Assembly: GCF_000526375.1 (NCBI RefSeq)
Contig: NZ_JAFY01000007.1
Span: 868,001 to 932,000 of the forward strand
From: Aminiphilus circumscriptus DSM 16581
GTDB taxonomy: Bacteria > Synergistota > Synergistia > Synergistales > Aminiphilaceae
Length of the DNA: 64,000 bases
Reading direction: 5' to 3'
Shown here in pieces: positions 48,552-57,346 of this stretch. Both the position numbers and the translations under genes were made by a program. The notes under the pieces were generated by a model. That model did not search any database. It was not told where the DNA came from and saw only the letters and a program-made list of their open reading frames with translations. Within the stretch, counting starts at the first letter, position 1. Each line of letters begins with the position of its first letter.

Positions 48552-49376
48552 TCAGTTCCCGCCACGGCGCCTCCGGAAACGGGCGGCCAGAGAAAGTCCC
48601 GCCAGAAGCGGCAGGATCGTCCAGGGAGACGCGCCGCCCAGAACGCATCCTCCGCTGCTCAGGGACTCGTCGATCTCCATCGTCCGGAAGGACCAAACCA
48701 CCGAAGAAGTGGTGTTCCCCCGCTCGTTCGTCGCCTCCACCCGCCAGAAGTAGAGAGTTTTCCCCTTCAGCGGCTGGGGCGGCGTGAGATGCGGAACGGT
48801 GATCTCCGCTCCGTCCGAGGGAACGGTCATGTTCTGCGAGGTGGTTCCGAAGTACACCGTGTAGGTGACGCCCTCGCTCCCCGCTCCCTCGCTAGGGCTC
48901 CAGCGGAGCGAGATGTCCCCCGCCACCTCCGTGGCGCCGTCGGCGGGGTCGGGAGAATGGGGTGCGCTGGGATAGCCCTCGGCGACGGTCGTAAAGGCCC
49001 ACACGTCGGAGGTGGCCGTCACCTCGCCGTTTGTCGCCCGGACATACCAGTAGTAGGTTCTCCCCACCTGAAGATCCCCTGGAGTGTAGAGCGTGGCCGT
49101 ATATCCGGGACCCGCCCGGCGCGTCATCGTCTGACTCGTGGCCCCCAGGAAGACTTCGTAGGTGAATGCATCCGAGGGGATCTCCTCATCGCCGCTTGTG
49201 ACGGCGATGGACCAACGAAGACTTCCCGTGACGGGAAAATCCGTCTGGTTGTTCGTGGGGCTCACCGGCGTGAAGGTGATCTCCGCCGCCGTGGCAACGG
49301 CCCAGACGCCGAAAGTACAAAGGAGTGCGAAGAAAAAAACGCAAAGGACATTCCGTGCTGTTCTCACCGGTTCCAT
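48552..49376 (-). CDS. Secreted fibronectin type III-like protein with Synergist-CTERM sorting signal
   Basis: 274 residues. An N-terminal signal peptide (hydrophobic 10-29, ATAA cleavage) is followed by two fibronectin type III-like repeats (ATNGEVTATSDVWAFTTV and ATNERGNTTSSVVWSFRTM are matching C-terminal strands). The C-terminus has SGGCVLGGASPWTILPLLAG and then RFRRRRGG: an invariant-Cys motif, a membrane helix and a basic tail, as in Synergist-CTERM proteins thought to be cleaved and anchored by a dedicated sorting enzyme. The ATG at 49376 abuts AAGGAG; a GTG at 49367 has better spacing and may be the true start. Cargo function unknown. Confidence 0.8.
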   Translation of the reverse strand: MEPVRTARNVLCVFFFALLCTFGVWAVATAAEITFTPVSPTNNQTDFPVTGSLRWSIAVTSGDEEIPSDAFTYEVFLGATSQTMTRRAGPGYTATLYTPGDLQVGRTYYWYVRATNGEVTATSDVWAFTTVAEGYPSAPHSPDPADGATEVAGDISLRWSPSEGAGSEGVTYTVYFGTTSQNMTVPSDGAEITVPHLTPPQPLKGKTLYFWRVEATNERGNTTSSVVWSFRTMEIDESLSSGGCVLGGASPWTILPLLAGLSLAARFRRRRGGN

Positions 49377-49872
49377 CTCCTTATCTGTGTACTGTGACGT
49401 GCTCAGCCTGTGCGGTGTTCTCGAGGGACTGGACGACGCATCTCTTCCGTTGCAGCTCCGCTACCGCGTGCGGGCGCTTCGGAAACGGAGTGGCATCTCT
49501 CCTCCGCCTCCGGGAGAAACCAAAAACGACACGCATTCTCCATGTCTCACCGCGGAAAAAGCAACCCCCTTCCATCCCCGAAGAACTCGAAAACAACGCC
49601 GCTCCTCCGTCTCCGGCAACGTCTGCAAAGGACACGCACTTCCTCCAACTCGCCGCGCCTTCCACAGAGAACACGTCGATGGATGCAGAAAAAACGACAT
49701 ATTCCTCAAGAGCAAACCCGTGCGTCGGTTCCGCCTTGGCGCATTACACCATCGGGCTCCTTGGGAGAGGGCATGGAGAAGATATTCTCCGCTCTACGTA
49801 ACCTCTGAACAATGCCGCGCCCGCCTCGGAAAAACTCGATGCTGCGATCGAAAGAGGGCGATTCCTTCTTAA
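49377..49872. other. Intergenic region between mtnA and the Synergist-CTERM gene
   Basis: 496 bp, slightly less GC-rich than the flanks, with no frame supported by a ribosome binding site or recognisable protein. I see no RNA gene, repeat or clear terminator. It probably holds the promoter for the Fn3 protein and ahcY downstream. Confidence 0.5.
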
Positions 49873-50889
49873 TCAGAGCTTTCCTACGTCCTTTTCCGCC
49901 GCCCCGAAACGATAGGGAGGAAACGTCACGGACTCCTCGCTGATGATGGCCGTGATAAGCGCCCCTGGGGTGACGTCGAAGGCTGGGTTCCACACGGGAA
50001 TGCCCTCGGGGGCTGTGCGCACGCCACCGAAGGAACGAACTTCCTCGCCGTTTCGCTCCTCGATGGGGATGGCCGCACCGTGCGGCAGAGATGGGTCGAA
50101 GGTGCTCGTCGGAGCCGCAACGTAAAAGGGAATGCCGTGGTGACGGGCCAGGACAGCCACGCCGTAGGTTCCGATCTTGTTCGCCACATCGCCGTTGGCA
50201 GCGATGCGGTCCGCTCCCACGATCACTGCGTCCACCCGCCCCGAGGCCATAAGCGCTCCCGCCATGCCGTCACAGATGAGCGTCACGGGGATGGCCTCCT
50301 CCCGGAGTTCCCAGGCGGTGAGGCGCGCACCCTGGAGCACCGGGCGGGTTTCATCCGCGTAGACCCGCACGTCCTTTCCCATCCGGATGGCAGCGCGGAC
50401 AACCCCTAGGGCCGTGCCGTATCCTCCCGTCGCCAGAGCACCGGCGTTGCAATGGGTGAGAACGGCGCACCGCTGCGGAAGCAGGGTCGCTCCGTTCGCC
50501 CCCATGGCGCGATTCATGGCGACGTCCTCCTCGTGGATCCGCACTGCCTCGTCGAGCAGGCCTTCCGCGAGAGTCGCGTCGCCCACGGAGCGGCTCTTTG
50601 CGAGCATGCGCTCCAGCGCCCAGAAGAGGTTCACTGCGGTGGGGCGAGTCCTGGCAAGGCGTTCCTCCGCGCTGGCGAGGGCATTCCGTCCTCCCACACG
50701 GGCGGCGAGAACCATACCGTAGGCCGCGGCGATGCCGATGGCGGGCGCGCCCCGCACGGCGAGCGTCTCGATGGCGACAGCCACGGTCTCCACGTCGCGG
50801 CAGACGAGATAGCGCACGTCTCCAGGAAGCACCCGTTGGTCGAGGAGGACCAGGGCATCGTCTCTCCATTGCAGCGTCTCGGGTAACAT
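49873..50889 (-). CDS. mtnA: S-methyl-5-thioribose-1-phosphate isomerase
   Basis: Isomerises 5-methylthioribose-1-phosphate to methylthioribulose-1-phosphate in methionine salvage. 338 residues. VRGAPAIG (46-53), catalytic Cys147 in THCNAG and Asp227 in [18 protein letters not shown] distinguish it from eIF2B-like relatives. GGAAGGAGTGAGG precedes the ATG; the gene begins four bases after the xseA stop, so it is co-transcribed with nusB-xseA. Other salvage genes (mtnB-mtnE) are not in the window. Confidence 0.94.
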   Translation of the reverse strand: MLPETLQWRDDALVLLDQRVLPGDVRYLVCRDVETVAVAIETLAVRGAPAIGIAAAYGMVLAARVGGRNALASAEERLARTRPTAVNLFWALERMLAKSRSVGDATLAEGLLDEAVRIHEEDVAMNRAMGANGATLLPQRCAVLTHCNAGALATGGYGTALGVVRAAIRMGKDVRVYADETRPVLQGARLTAWELREEAIPVTLICDGMAGALMASGRVDAVIVGADRIAANGDVANKIGTYGVAVLARHHGIPFYVAAPTSTFDPSLPHGAAIPIEERNGEEVRSFGGVRTAPEGIPVWNPAFDVTPGALITAIISEESVTFPPYRFGAAEKDVGKL

Positions 50890-50893
50890 GTCC

Positions 50894-52132
50894 TCACTCC
50901 TTCCCCGGTTCGGGCGCGTGGAGTGTCATTTCCTCCGTGACCTCCGCGCCGATTTTTCCGTCGGCGAAACAGAGGCGCACTCCATCCCCCCGGCGCAGCG
51001 CTGCGCCGGAGACGACGGGATGCCCGCCTTCGTCCTCGCAGGAGATGAAGCCCCGGGACAGCACGCTCAGGGGGGAAAGGACATCCAGCGCGGCAGCAAG
51101 CCCGCCAAGGCGGGCCTCGGCACGCATGATTCCCTGGGATATCCGCCCATAAAGCTCCTGGAAGGTCCGGGCGATCCGAGTCTCCGCCTCCGCGAGAGGC
51201 CCTCGGAAAATCGCCACGGTCATGCGGTGCCGGAGCTGGGCCAGATGCTGCTCCCGGCTCCCGATCCGGCGTTCCGCGCTGCGGTACAGGTGGCGCCGCT
51301 GGAGCGCGAGCTGAGCGAGCAGGGCGTGTCTGTCGGGAAACACCCGCTCCGCCGCCGCCGAGGGGGTCGGGCAAGCCGCATCCGCCGCAAGATCCGCCAG
51401 GGATTGGTCCACCTCGTGTCCCACGCCGGTCACCACGGGAACGGGACAGGAACGGAGGGCCCGGATGATCCGCTCGTCGTCGAAGGCGGCGAGATCGTCC
51501 CGCGAGCCGCCTCCACGGACGAGGAGTACCGCCTCCACGCCGAAGGAGCTTCCGGCGATGCCGAGGGCACGAGCGACGCTCTCCGGAGCCTCGAACCCCT
51601 GGACGACCGCGGGAACAACCAGAATGGCGCAGGCGGGAAAACGCTTCCGAGAGACCTTGAGAACGTCCCGGACCGCCGCCCCCGTGGGGGATGTCACCAG
51701 GGCCACCCGCATCGGCCAGGGCGGCAGAGGACGTTTATGGCGCGGATCGAAGAGGCCTTCCCGAGCAAGGCGTTCCTGCAGCTCCGCCTTGGCCCGGGCC
51801 TGGGCGCCCGAGCCCGCGGGGACGAGGCGGCGGGCATAGAGCTGATAGGTGCCGCGTGCGGCGTAAACGCCGATGCGCCCCTCCACGAGGACGTCGTCCC
51901 CCACCTGAGGCCACTGGGGCACATGCACGGCGTCGCCCCGGAAGAGCACCGCAGCGAGGCGGCTTCCCGCGTCGCCCACGGTGAAATAGACGTGTCCGCT
52001 GGTGTGCCGCTTGAGTTCCAGGATTTCGCCGCGGACGACGCAGTTCTGCAGAAGGGAGTCCGCCCCGAGCAGTCCCTCGACCCGGGCGTTGACCTCACTC
52101 ACCGTGAGAAATGTCTTCTGGAACTCCCTCAT
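50894..52132 (-). CDS. xseA: Exodeoxyribonuclease VII large subunit
   Basis: 412 residues. N-terminal OB-fold ([22 protein letters not shown]), then the nuclease domain with [38 protein letters not shown] and the C-terminal SRGFISCED. The small subunit gene xseB, which usually follows, is not here; mtnA is in its place. ATG at 52132 aligns with the family start ([15 protein letters not shown]) and overlaps the nusB end by 38 bases; an ATG at 52177 is further upstream. Confidence 0.94.
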   Translation of the reverse strand: MREFQKTFLTVSEVNARVEGLLGADSLLQNCVVRGEILELKRHTSGHVYFTVGDAGSRLAAVLFRGDAVHVPQWPQVGDDVLVEGRIGVYAARGTYQLYARRLVPAGSGAQARAKAELQERLAREGLFDPRHKRPLPPWPMRVALVTSPTGAAVRDVLKVSRKRFPACAILVVPAVVQGFEAPESVARALGIAGSSFGVEAVLLVRGGGSRDDLAAFDDERIIRALRSCPVPVVTGVGHEVDQSLADLAADAACPTPSAAAERVFPDRHALLAQLALQRRHLYRSAERRIGSREQHLAQLRHRMTVAIFRGPLAEAETRIARTFQELYGRISQGIMRAEARLGGLAAALDVLSPLSVLSRGFISCEDEGGHPVVSGAALRRGDGVRLCFADGKIGAEVTEEMTLHAPEPGKE

Positions 52133-52586
52133 CTCGTTTCTTTCTCTCCCCTTCGTCGCCGAGTCCCTCCAGGGCACGGACGATGCGCCCCAGCACGCCG
52201 TTCACGAAACGTCCCGATTCCTCGGTGCCGAAGACCTTGACCAGCTCCACCGCCTCGGAGATCGCCACGGCGAGGGGCGTCGTCTTCGCAATGAAACCCT
52301 CGTACAGAGCCATCCGGACCGCCACGCGGTCCACGACGACCATGCGTTCGGGGCGCCAGTTCACGATGTAGGTGCGAATCAGAGTGTCGATGGCGACCCG
52401 TTCGGACCAGACTCCGAAAACGAGCTCCTTCGCGTACCGGACGACCTCCGGATCCTCCGAATCCATGGGAAACGTTTCCAGCACCGATGCGGGCAGTTCA
52501 TCCGGGCGCAGATCCAGCGTGTAGAGAAGCTGCAGGGCGATCTCCCTGGATCTGCGTCTTCTCTGGGGCAGCAAATGTCTTTCCAC
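52095..52586 (-). CDS. nusB: Transcription antitermination protein NusB
   Basis: 163-residue all-helical protein that works with NusE (S10) on rRNA boxA. SREIALQLLYTLDL at the N-terminus and AISEAVELVKVFGTEESGRFVNGVL at the C-terminus are family hallmarks. It uses a GTG start (52586), six bases after GAGGG and three bases after the upstream stop. The C-terminal 20 residues are charged and variable. Confidence 0.92.
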   Translation of the reverse strand: MERHLLPQRRRRSREIALQLLYTLDLRPDELPASVLETFPMDSEDPEVVRYAKELVFGVWSERVAIDTLIRTYIVNWRPERMVVVDRVAVRMALYEGFIAKTTPLAVAISEAVELVKVFGTEESGRFVNGVLGRIVRALEGLGDEGERKKRDEGVPEDISHGE

Positions 52587-52589
52587 TCT

Positions 52590-53087
52590 TCACCCTCGCA
52601 GACGTCGCAGAATGTTTCGAACCATCATCCGTCCCCGCAGGTCGAGGACGAACCACGCTACACCGAAAGCGATTCCTCCGGCGACAAGCGCCCGCACGAG
52701 ACCGGGAACACCCATGTGCGCAAGCCCCACGAGCAGGGCGGCGGCACCTCCCCAGGCACGGGGGTCGTGGAGTATCTTCTCCAGGGAGCCGCTCTCGGAG
52801 GGTTTCTCCGCGGCGAGCCACATGACCTCCACGGCCTCGAAACCCAGAGGGACCAAAAGCCGCCGAACCAGTTCCTCGGCGGACCGGAGCCGCTCCCTGT
52901 CCGCCGCGTCACTCCCCTCGGGGAAGCCGATGCGCGGGACGAGCAGTCCCTTCTCGTCCCAGAGCGCTACGTCTTTGCACTGGAACCCCTCGGGCAGTTT
53001 TTCGTTCAACAGCGTCCTCACGCCGCTCTCGGAGATCCAGAGTTTCCCTTGCGGTGACGATTTCCAGTACAAGAACACGGGCCTCAC
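52590..53087 (-). CDS. Uncharacterised membrane protein between asp23 and nusB
   Basis: 165 residues. The first about 105 residues look soluble (KLWISESGVRTLLNEKLPEG, a mixed alpha/beta stretch). The C-terminal part has two hydrophobic helices (GGAAALLVGLAHMGV, LVAGGIAFGVAWFVLD) and a basic tail. I do not recognise a family. In Gram-positive bacteria Asp23 is tethered by small two-helix membrane proteins (AmaP, DUF2273), so this protein may have a comparable role. A GTG at 53078 has a better spaced GAGGTG than the GTG at 53087. Confidence 0.75.
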   Translation of the reverse strand: MRPVFLYWKSSPQGKLWISESGVRTLLNEKLPEGFQCKDVALWDEKGLLVPRIGFPEGSDAADRERLRSAEELVRRLLVPLGFEAVEVMWLAAEKPSESGSLEKILHDPRAWGGAAALLVGLAHMGVPGLVRALVAGGIAFGVAWFVLDLRGRMMVRNILRRLRG

Positions 53088-53098
53088 CTCACAGAACA

Positions 53099-53126
53099 GG
53101 AGCCGGCCCCGCGAAAGACCGGCTCC
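53099..53126 (-). terminator. Hairpin between asp23 and the membrane protein gene
   Basis: Perfect 8-bp stem GGAGCCGG (53099-53106) with CCGGCTCC (53119-53126). On the minus strand it is followed by TGTTCTG. It could lower expression of the downstream genes relative to asp23. Confidence 0.45.
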
Positions 53127-53144
53127 TTCACGATCAGCCCACGA

Positions 53145-53723
53145 TCAGGAGTTTTCCTGATCTTTCTCCGGCTCCTCCTCGGGGCGATGGGGATCTCCCG
53201 ACACGACGAAACCCGGCGTCTGGGGCGTCGTGTCTGCCTGCGGTCCGCCGTGCCCCTGGGAAACGGGAGGCGATGGCGGCGACTCCGGTTCGGCTTCGTT
53301 GAGATAGATGTTCTGCACGTAGACGTTGACGGATTTGACGTGATAGCCCGTGTAGGTCTCGAGATGGCCCTTGACGGACTCCTGAACGTCCCAGGCAACA
53401 TCGGGTATGCGCATGCCGTACTTCACGGAAATGTAGGCGTCCACGAGAATACGCGGAGGCATGCCCTCCTCGACGGCGATGCGGATGCCGTTCGTGGTCT
53501 TCCGTCCCAGTCCGAGAGAAGCCAGTGGCCCCGCTCCGGCGGGTTTGACCCCATGGACATTCTTAAGGGCCTGGGTCGCCAACTGCAGAATCACTTCCTC
53601 CGAGATACGAACCTCACCGTCGGCCTGAGGACGGAACTCCTCGGGTGCGACATCCTCCTGCATCTCGTCCTCCTGAACAGCGTCCTCTTCGAGATCGAAG
53701 TGCTCCCGGTCTTTCTGCTCCAC
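53145..53723 (-). CDS. Asp23/Gls24 family envelope stress response protein
   Basis: 192 residues. The DUF322/Asp23 core spans about 36-140: GEVRISEEVILQLATQALK, NGIRIAVEEG, DAYISVKYGMRIPDVA and SVNVYVQNIYL. The N-terminus is acidic and the C-terminal 50 residues are Pro/Gly-rich. In staphylococci Asp23 is a peripheral membrane protein tied to envelope stress. The gene uses GTG (53723) ten bases after GGGAGG. It lies in an efp-nusB housekeeping operon, a setting also common in Firmicutes. Confidence 0.9.
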   Translation of the reverse strand: MEQKDREHFDLEEDAVQEDEMQEDVAPEEFRPQADGEVRISEEVILQLATQALKNVHGVKPAGAGPLASLGLGRKTTNGIRIAVEEGMPPRILVDAYISVKYGMRIPDVAWDVQESVKGHLETYTGYHVKSVNVYVQNIYLNEAEPESPPSPPVSQGHGGPQADTTPQTPGFVVSGDPHRPEEEPEKDQENS

Positions 53724-53774
53724 CTGATCCGAACCTCCCCTCCGTGCCTGTTCCTGTTTCCGTTCAGTGCCTCC

Positions 53775-54245
53775 CTACTCCCTCAGCGCGAACATACGAC
53801 CGCACTGGGGACACTGGAGTTCCTCCTCGTCCTCGTAGGCATCGGGAGCGAAGAAGAACACGTGGCCGCAGTGCACGCACACACAGGATTCGTACTGGTC
53901 AAGGAGATCTTCATCCTCGTCTTCTTCCCCGTCGAGGGGCTCCTCCTCCGAAAAGGAATCGTCCTCCTCGTCGGAACCGCCGAAGGACCAGGAAGACCCC
54001 CGTTGCGGACCGTCGAAGGATTCCACCACCTCGTCCAGATCCTCCCGAAGTTCCGCGATCTCTCCGGCGAGTTCCTCCAAGTGTTCCTGCTGGTCCTCCG
54101 CACGGCGCTCGTTCTCCTCGATCTGCTCCGCCAGGGCGGCGAGAGCGGCGACAATTGCGTCGTACACCTGCCGATCCGCTGCTTCCAGCGAGGTTCTGGC
54201 ATCGAGCATGCCCCTTATGTAGGCTATCGTCTCCCGCGCACGCAC
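53775..54245 (-). CDS. Coiled-coil protein with C-terminal zinc ribbon
   Basis: 156 residues. An N-terminal helical region (ETIAYIRGMLDAR, then heptad-rich EQIEENERRAEDQQEHLEEL) leads into a very acidic linker and a zinc ribbon, CVHCGH and CPQCGR, near the C-terminus. Similar proteins in clostridia carry the CD1247 N-terminal domain and have no known function. GGAGGTGAT, fully complementary to 16S rRNA, precedes the GTG start. It lies between efp and asp23. Confidence 0.82.
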   Translation of the reverse strand: MRARETIAYIRGMLDARTSLEAADRQVYDAIVAALAALAEQIEENERRAEDQQEHLEELAGEIAELREDLDEVVESFDGPQRGSSWSFGGSDEEDDSFSEEEPLDGEEDEDEDLLDQYESCVCVHCGHVFFFAPDAYEDEEELQCPQCGRMFALRE

Positions 54246-54277
54246 GTCGGATCACCTCCGCCCTTCTTCGGGGCCGT

Positions 54278-54850
54278 CTACTTTTTGGCCCGTTCGATGT
54301 ACTGACTCGTCCGGGTATCGACGACGACGACCTCTCCCTCGTTGATGAACATGGGCACGCTGATGGTAAGTCCCGTCTCGAGGATCGCGGGCTTACCGCT
54401 CCCCGACACGGTGTCCCCCTTGAAGCCCGGGTCCGTCCGCACCACCTTGAGTTCCACCGACTTCGGGAGTTCGATGGTCATGACCTTCCCCTCGTACATC
54501 TCCAGGTTCACGTCCAGGTTGTCCTTGAGGAAGAGCACCGCATCTCCCAGAATTGCCTTCGACAGGGAAATCTGATCGTAGCTGTCCAGATCCATGAAGA
54601 CGTAGCCGTCTCCCTCCTGGTACAGATACTGGGCGGGTTTCTCGTCGAAGATGATCCGCTCGAACCGCTCGCCGGAACGAAAGGACGTCTCCACGATGGA
54701 TCCCGTGAAGAGGTTCTTCACCTTGGTCTTCACCGTCGCCCCGCCCCGCCCCATCTTGTGATGCTGAAAATCGAGCACTTCCCACACGCTGTCCTGCCAC
54801 TTGAACTTCAACCCGTTGTAAAAATCACTGGTATCGACTACCTGCGCCAT
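54278..54850 (-). CDS. efp: Elongation factor P
   Basis: 190-residue, three-domain factor that relieves ribosome stalling at polyproline. Domain I has DFYNGLKF and the loop HHKMGRGGATVKTK; the tip residue that is usually a modified Lys is Arg35 here. Domains II and III are standard (GDTVSGSGKPAILETG, FINEGEVVVVDTRTSQYI). The ATG at 54850 follows GGGAGGG by seven bases; the in-frame extension to 54925 lies beyond it and is not conserved. It is the first gene of the operon running to mtnA. Confidence 0.95.
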   Translation of the reverse strand: MAQVVDTSDFYNGLKFKWQDSVWEVLDFQHHKMGRGGATVKTKVKNLFTGSIVETSFRSGERFERIIFDEKPAQYLYQEGDGYVFMDLDSYDQISLSKAILGDAVLFLKDNLDVNLEMYEGKVMTIELPKSVELKVVRTDPGFKGDTVSGSGKPAILETGLTISVPMFINEGEVVVVDTRTSQYIERAKK

Positions 54851-54931
54851 GGACGCACCCTCCCGATCCTTCCGACAGTGCGGAGCAAATTCCAAACGTC
54901 CGTCCGTTCTACGACGGTTCGTCAAAGAAAC

Positions 54932-54960
54932 AGATTACCCGATAGCATGATCCTTGCCAA
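54932..54960 (-). promoter_or_regulatory. Sigma-70 type promoter upstream of efp
   Basis: TTGGCA (54960-54955), a 17-base spacer and TAATCT (54937-54932) on the minus strand, about 80 bases before the efp start. It separates efp and the downstream genes from the pilM-Q block. Confidence 0.55.
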
Positions 54961-55001
54961 GCCGGGAAATGCGGTTTTTCCCCCCGGATGAATCGGAGCG
55001 G

Positions 55002-56750
55002 TCAGGGAGTGCTCGAACGTCGGATTTCCGTGCTCTCGATCCCGCCCTCGGGAATGTCCAGGATGTAGGGAACAATGACCATGATCACCTCGGTGGTCCT
55101 TTCGGATTTGCTCGTGGTGCGAAAGAGCGTTCCCAGCAGGGGTAGGTCCCCCAGAATGGGAATCTTCGACACGTTCTCGCTGCGACGGGTGTCGAAAAGA
55201 CCGCCCACCACGAAGGGCTCGCCGTTGCGGACCCGCACCCGGGTTTCCACCTCCTGCTTGTTCGACTCGGGAACCTGGAAGTTGGAACTTTCCTTAAAGG
55301 TTACGTCTCCCGTGGCGAGCTTCATGGCAAGGGTGATCATCCCCTCACGGCCGATGATGGGGACGATCTCCAGGGTGGGGCCCGCCTCCACGTCGCCGTA
55401 GGTGGGGTTTCCCGCGTCGTCCCTCCCGGAGACGTACTTGATCTGCTGGGTGAGGCGTACCACTGCCTTCTCGCCGTCCACGGCGATGACCGTCGGCTGG
55501 GCGAGCACGTTGGAGTTCCCCTTGGCGGTGACGGCCCGGAGCCCTCCGTCGAGCATGCGCATGGTGTTCTTCATGATGTTCTCCGGCTCGATGCCCTCGG
55601 GGGGCCGGAGAAGCTCGTCGTCGTCGTAGTCGGGGTCGTACCTATCGGGTTTGTTGGAGTCGATGTAGCCGATCACGCCGCCTCCGGGCCCGTAGGTGAA
55701 GTACCAGTGCTTGTACACCGCGGAGAGGGAAGCCTCCACCTCGTCGCTGTCGCTCTTGGCGACCTGGATGATTCTGGCCTGGACCATGACCTGCCTCCCC
55801 GGATGGTCGATGCGCTCGAGGAAGCGCGCCACCTCATCGAGGATTTCCGGCGAGGCCGTGACGTAGAGCTCCCGGAGCCGCTCGTCCACCACCACCTTCT
55901 GCACGTCCACAAGCCCCTGGACCAGCGCGGGAAGCGTCTTCGGATCCCCGTAGCCGATCCGGAAGACACGGGTGGTCTCCCGCCCAAGGGTCCGGGCCAG
56001 ATTCTCCCGCTTGCCCACCAGAATGGTGTTCCCCACCAGGGCGTAGCGGATGTCGTACATGCGAAGCAGGTAGTTCATGGCCTGGTTGAAGGGGACATCC
56101 TTCAGGCTGAGCGTCACGGACTCCGTGGGAAGGGAGGGATCGCAGACGATGTTGCACTTCGTCATCCTTCCGAGCATGAGGAAGACGCTCCGCAGCTCCA
56201 TGTCCCGCACGTCGATCGTCACGGGAGTGGTCCGCTGGAGGGGATCCCCTGCGGCGGGAGCAGGAGGGGGAGGTGTTGGCGACGGTCCCTGGGGGCGATA
56301 GGAGGCGGGGGAGAAGAAGAGGGAAACCCGGCGCAGCGGAGGAACCCCCTCGGGCGCTTTGAGCGACAGCGGCAGCGGAGACTCCACGTCCATCCGCAGG
56401 CCCCGTTCTTCCTGCAAGAGGGAGATCCGGTCCAGCATGGGGAGGCTGTAGACACGTTCCCATCCTCCGGCGGGAAGGGAGACCCCGGGCCAGAAGAGCG
56501 TGATGCGCCCCGATTCCTCGCCGCGCACCACCGGAAGGGGAAGTGCCGTTCCCTTCACCTCGAGGATGAGCATGTTACCCCCCTGATTCGCCTCGATTCC
56601 CTCGAAGACCGGAAGAACAATCGACGCCGAAGCCGGGACGGCGGTCAAAACACCCCAAAGCATTCCCAGACCCCAGAGAAGATCGCGGAGAAGGCGACAC
56701 GTCCAGACAAGCGCCCCGCCGCGGCGTTCGCTCCTGGGATTCACCGTCAT
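55002..56750 (-). CDS. pilQ: Type IV pilus secretin PilQ
   Basis: 582 residues. A signal peptide (TAVPASAS cleavage, about 36) is followed by an AMIN-like beta domain (GGNMLILEVKG), an STN domain (TIDVRDMELRSVFLMLGRMT), an N1/NolW repeat (ELYVTASPEILDEVARFLERID) and the secretin channel domain (NSNVLAQPTVIAVDG, RNGEPFVVGGLF, PILGDLPLLGTLFRT). It forms the outer-membrane pore for the pilus, so the cell has two membranes. The ATG at 56750 overlaps the stop of the PilP-like gene. In-frame sequence upstream to 57209 is shadow coding within neighbours. Confidence 0.92.
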   Translation of the reverse strand: MTVNPRSERRGGALVWTCRLLRDLLWGLGMLWGVLTAVPASASIVLPVFEGIEANQGGNMLILEVKGTALPLPVVRGEESGRITLFWPGVSLPAGGWERVYSLPMLDRISLLQEERGLRMDVESPLPLSLKAPEGVPPLRRVSLFFSPASYRPQGPSPTPPPPAPAAGDPLQRTTPVTIDVRDMELRSVFLMLGRMTKCNIVCDPSLPTESVTLSLKDVPFNQAMNYLLRMYDIRYALVGNTILVGKRENLARTLGRETTRVFRIGYGDPKTLPALVQGLVDVQKVVVDERLRELYVTASPEILDEVARFLERIDHPGRQVMVQARIIQVAKSDSDEVEASLSAVYKHWYFTYGPGGGVIGYIDSNKPDRYDPDYDDDELLRPPEGIEPENIMKNTMRMLDGGLRAVTAKGNSNVLAQPTVIAVDGEKAVVRLTQQIKYVSGRDDAGNPTYGDVEAGPTLEIVPIIGREGMITLAMKLATGDVTFKESSNFQVPESNKQEVETRVRVRNGEPFVVGGLFDTRRSENVSKIPILGDLPLLGTLFRTTSKSERTTEVIMVIVPYILDIPEGGIESTEIRRSSTP

Positions 56751-57346
56751 TCCTCCATCCGAAGTTCCATACGCCTGCCCGCCCATGAGACGACCACCTT
56801 CTTCTCGGAAATGGAAAGCACCCTGCCCAACCCTCCACCGAATCGCGTTCCCGGTTCCACCAGGAGTTCCGATGACTCCCCCTCCACGTCGAGCACGGCG
56901 CTGCGCCTTTCTCCCATGAGGAACACCGCCCGGAGCACCATGTAGGGGGGGATAATCTCCTGCACCGTCCGGGCAGGCTGCGCCGACGCCGCCACCTCCA
57001 CCGTGACCGCCTGGGCCACGGCTCCGGAGGGGGCGAAGGGGCGCCGGTCCGCGGCGACGGTGAGCGCCACGAGCTGGCGGCTGGTTTGCCGGGAAAGCAT
57101 GGTGGCGGAAAAGTCCTTCACCATTCCTTCCAGTCGGGCGCGGTCCTCCACCAGAACGATCTCCCCGGAAGATTCCGGGACGATGTCGCTCCGAGCCAGG
57201 AGGCGCCACAGGCCCATTCCCTCGAAAAGGGCAAGTCCGAGAAAGAGAGCAAACAGCAGGATCCGCAGTCCCCTCGTGCCCGGGGATTCCCCCTGGAGTA
57301 GCTCCGACAGTGCTTCGAAGGGAGATTCTTCACCGGCGAAATTCAT
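56747..57346 (-). CDS. PilP/GspC-like inner-membrane linker protein
   Basis: 199 residues with a short cytoplasmic N-terminus, one membrane helix (about 28-48) and a periplasmic region ending in a GspC homology-type beta domain (PGTRFGGGLGRVLSISEKKVVVSWAGRRMEL). Position between PilO and PilQ is that of PilP, which links PilNO to the secretin. Classical PilP is a lipoprotein; no lipobox Cys is present here, and the anchor resembles GspC. ATGA overlaps at both ends. Confidence 0.75.
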   Translation of the reverse strand: MNFAGEESPFEALSELLQGESPGTRGLRILLFALFLGLALFEGMGLWRLLARSDIVPESSGEIVLVEDRARLEGMVKDFSATMLSRQTSRQLVALTVAADRRPFAPSGAVAQAVTVEVAASAQPARTVQEIIPPYMVLRAVFLMGERRSAVLDVEGESSELLVEPGTRFGGGLGRVLSISEKKVVVSWAGRRMELRMEE

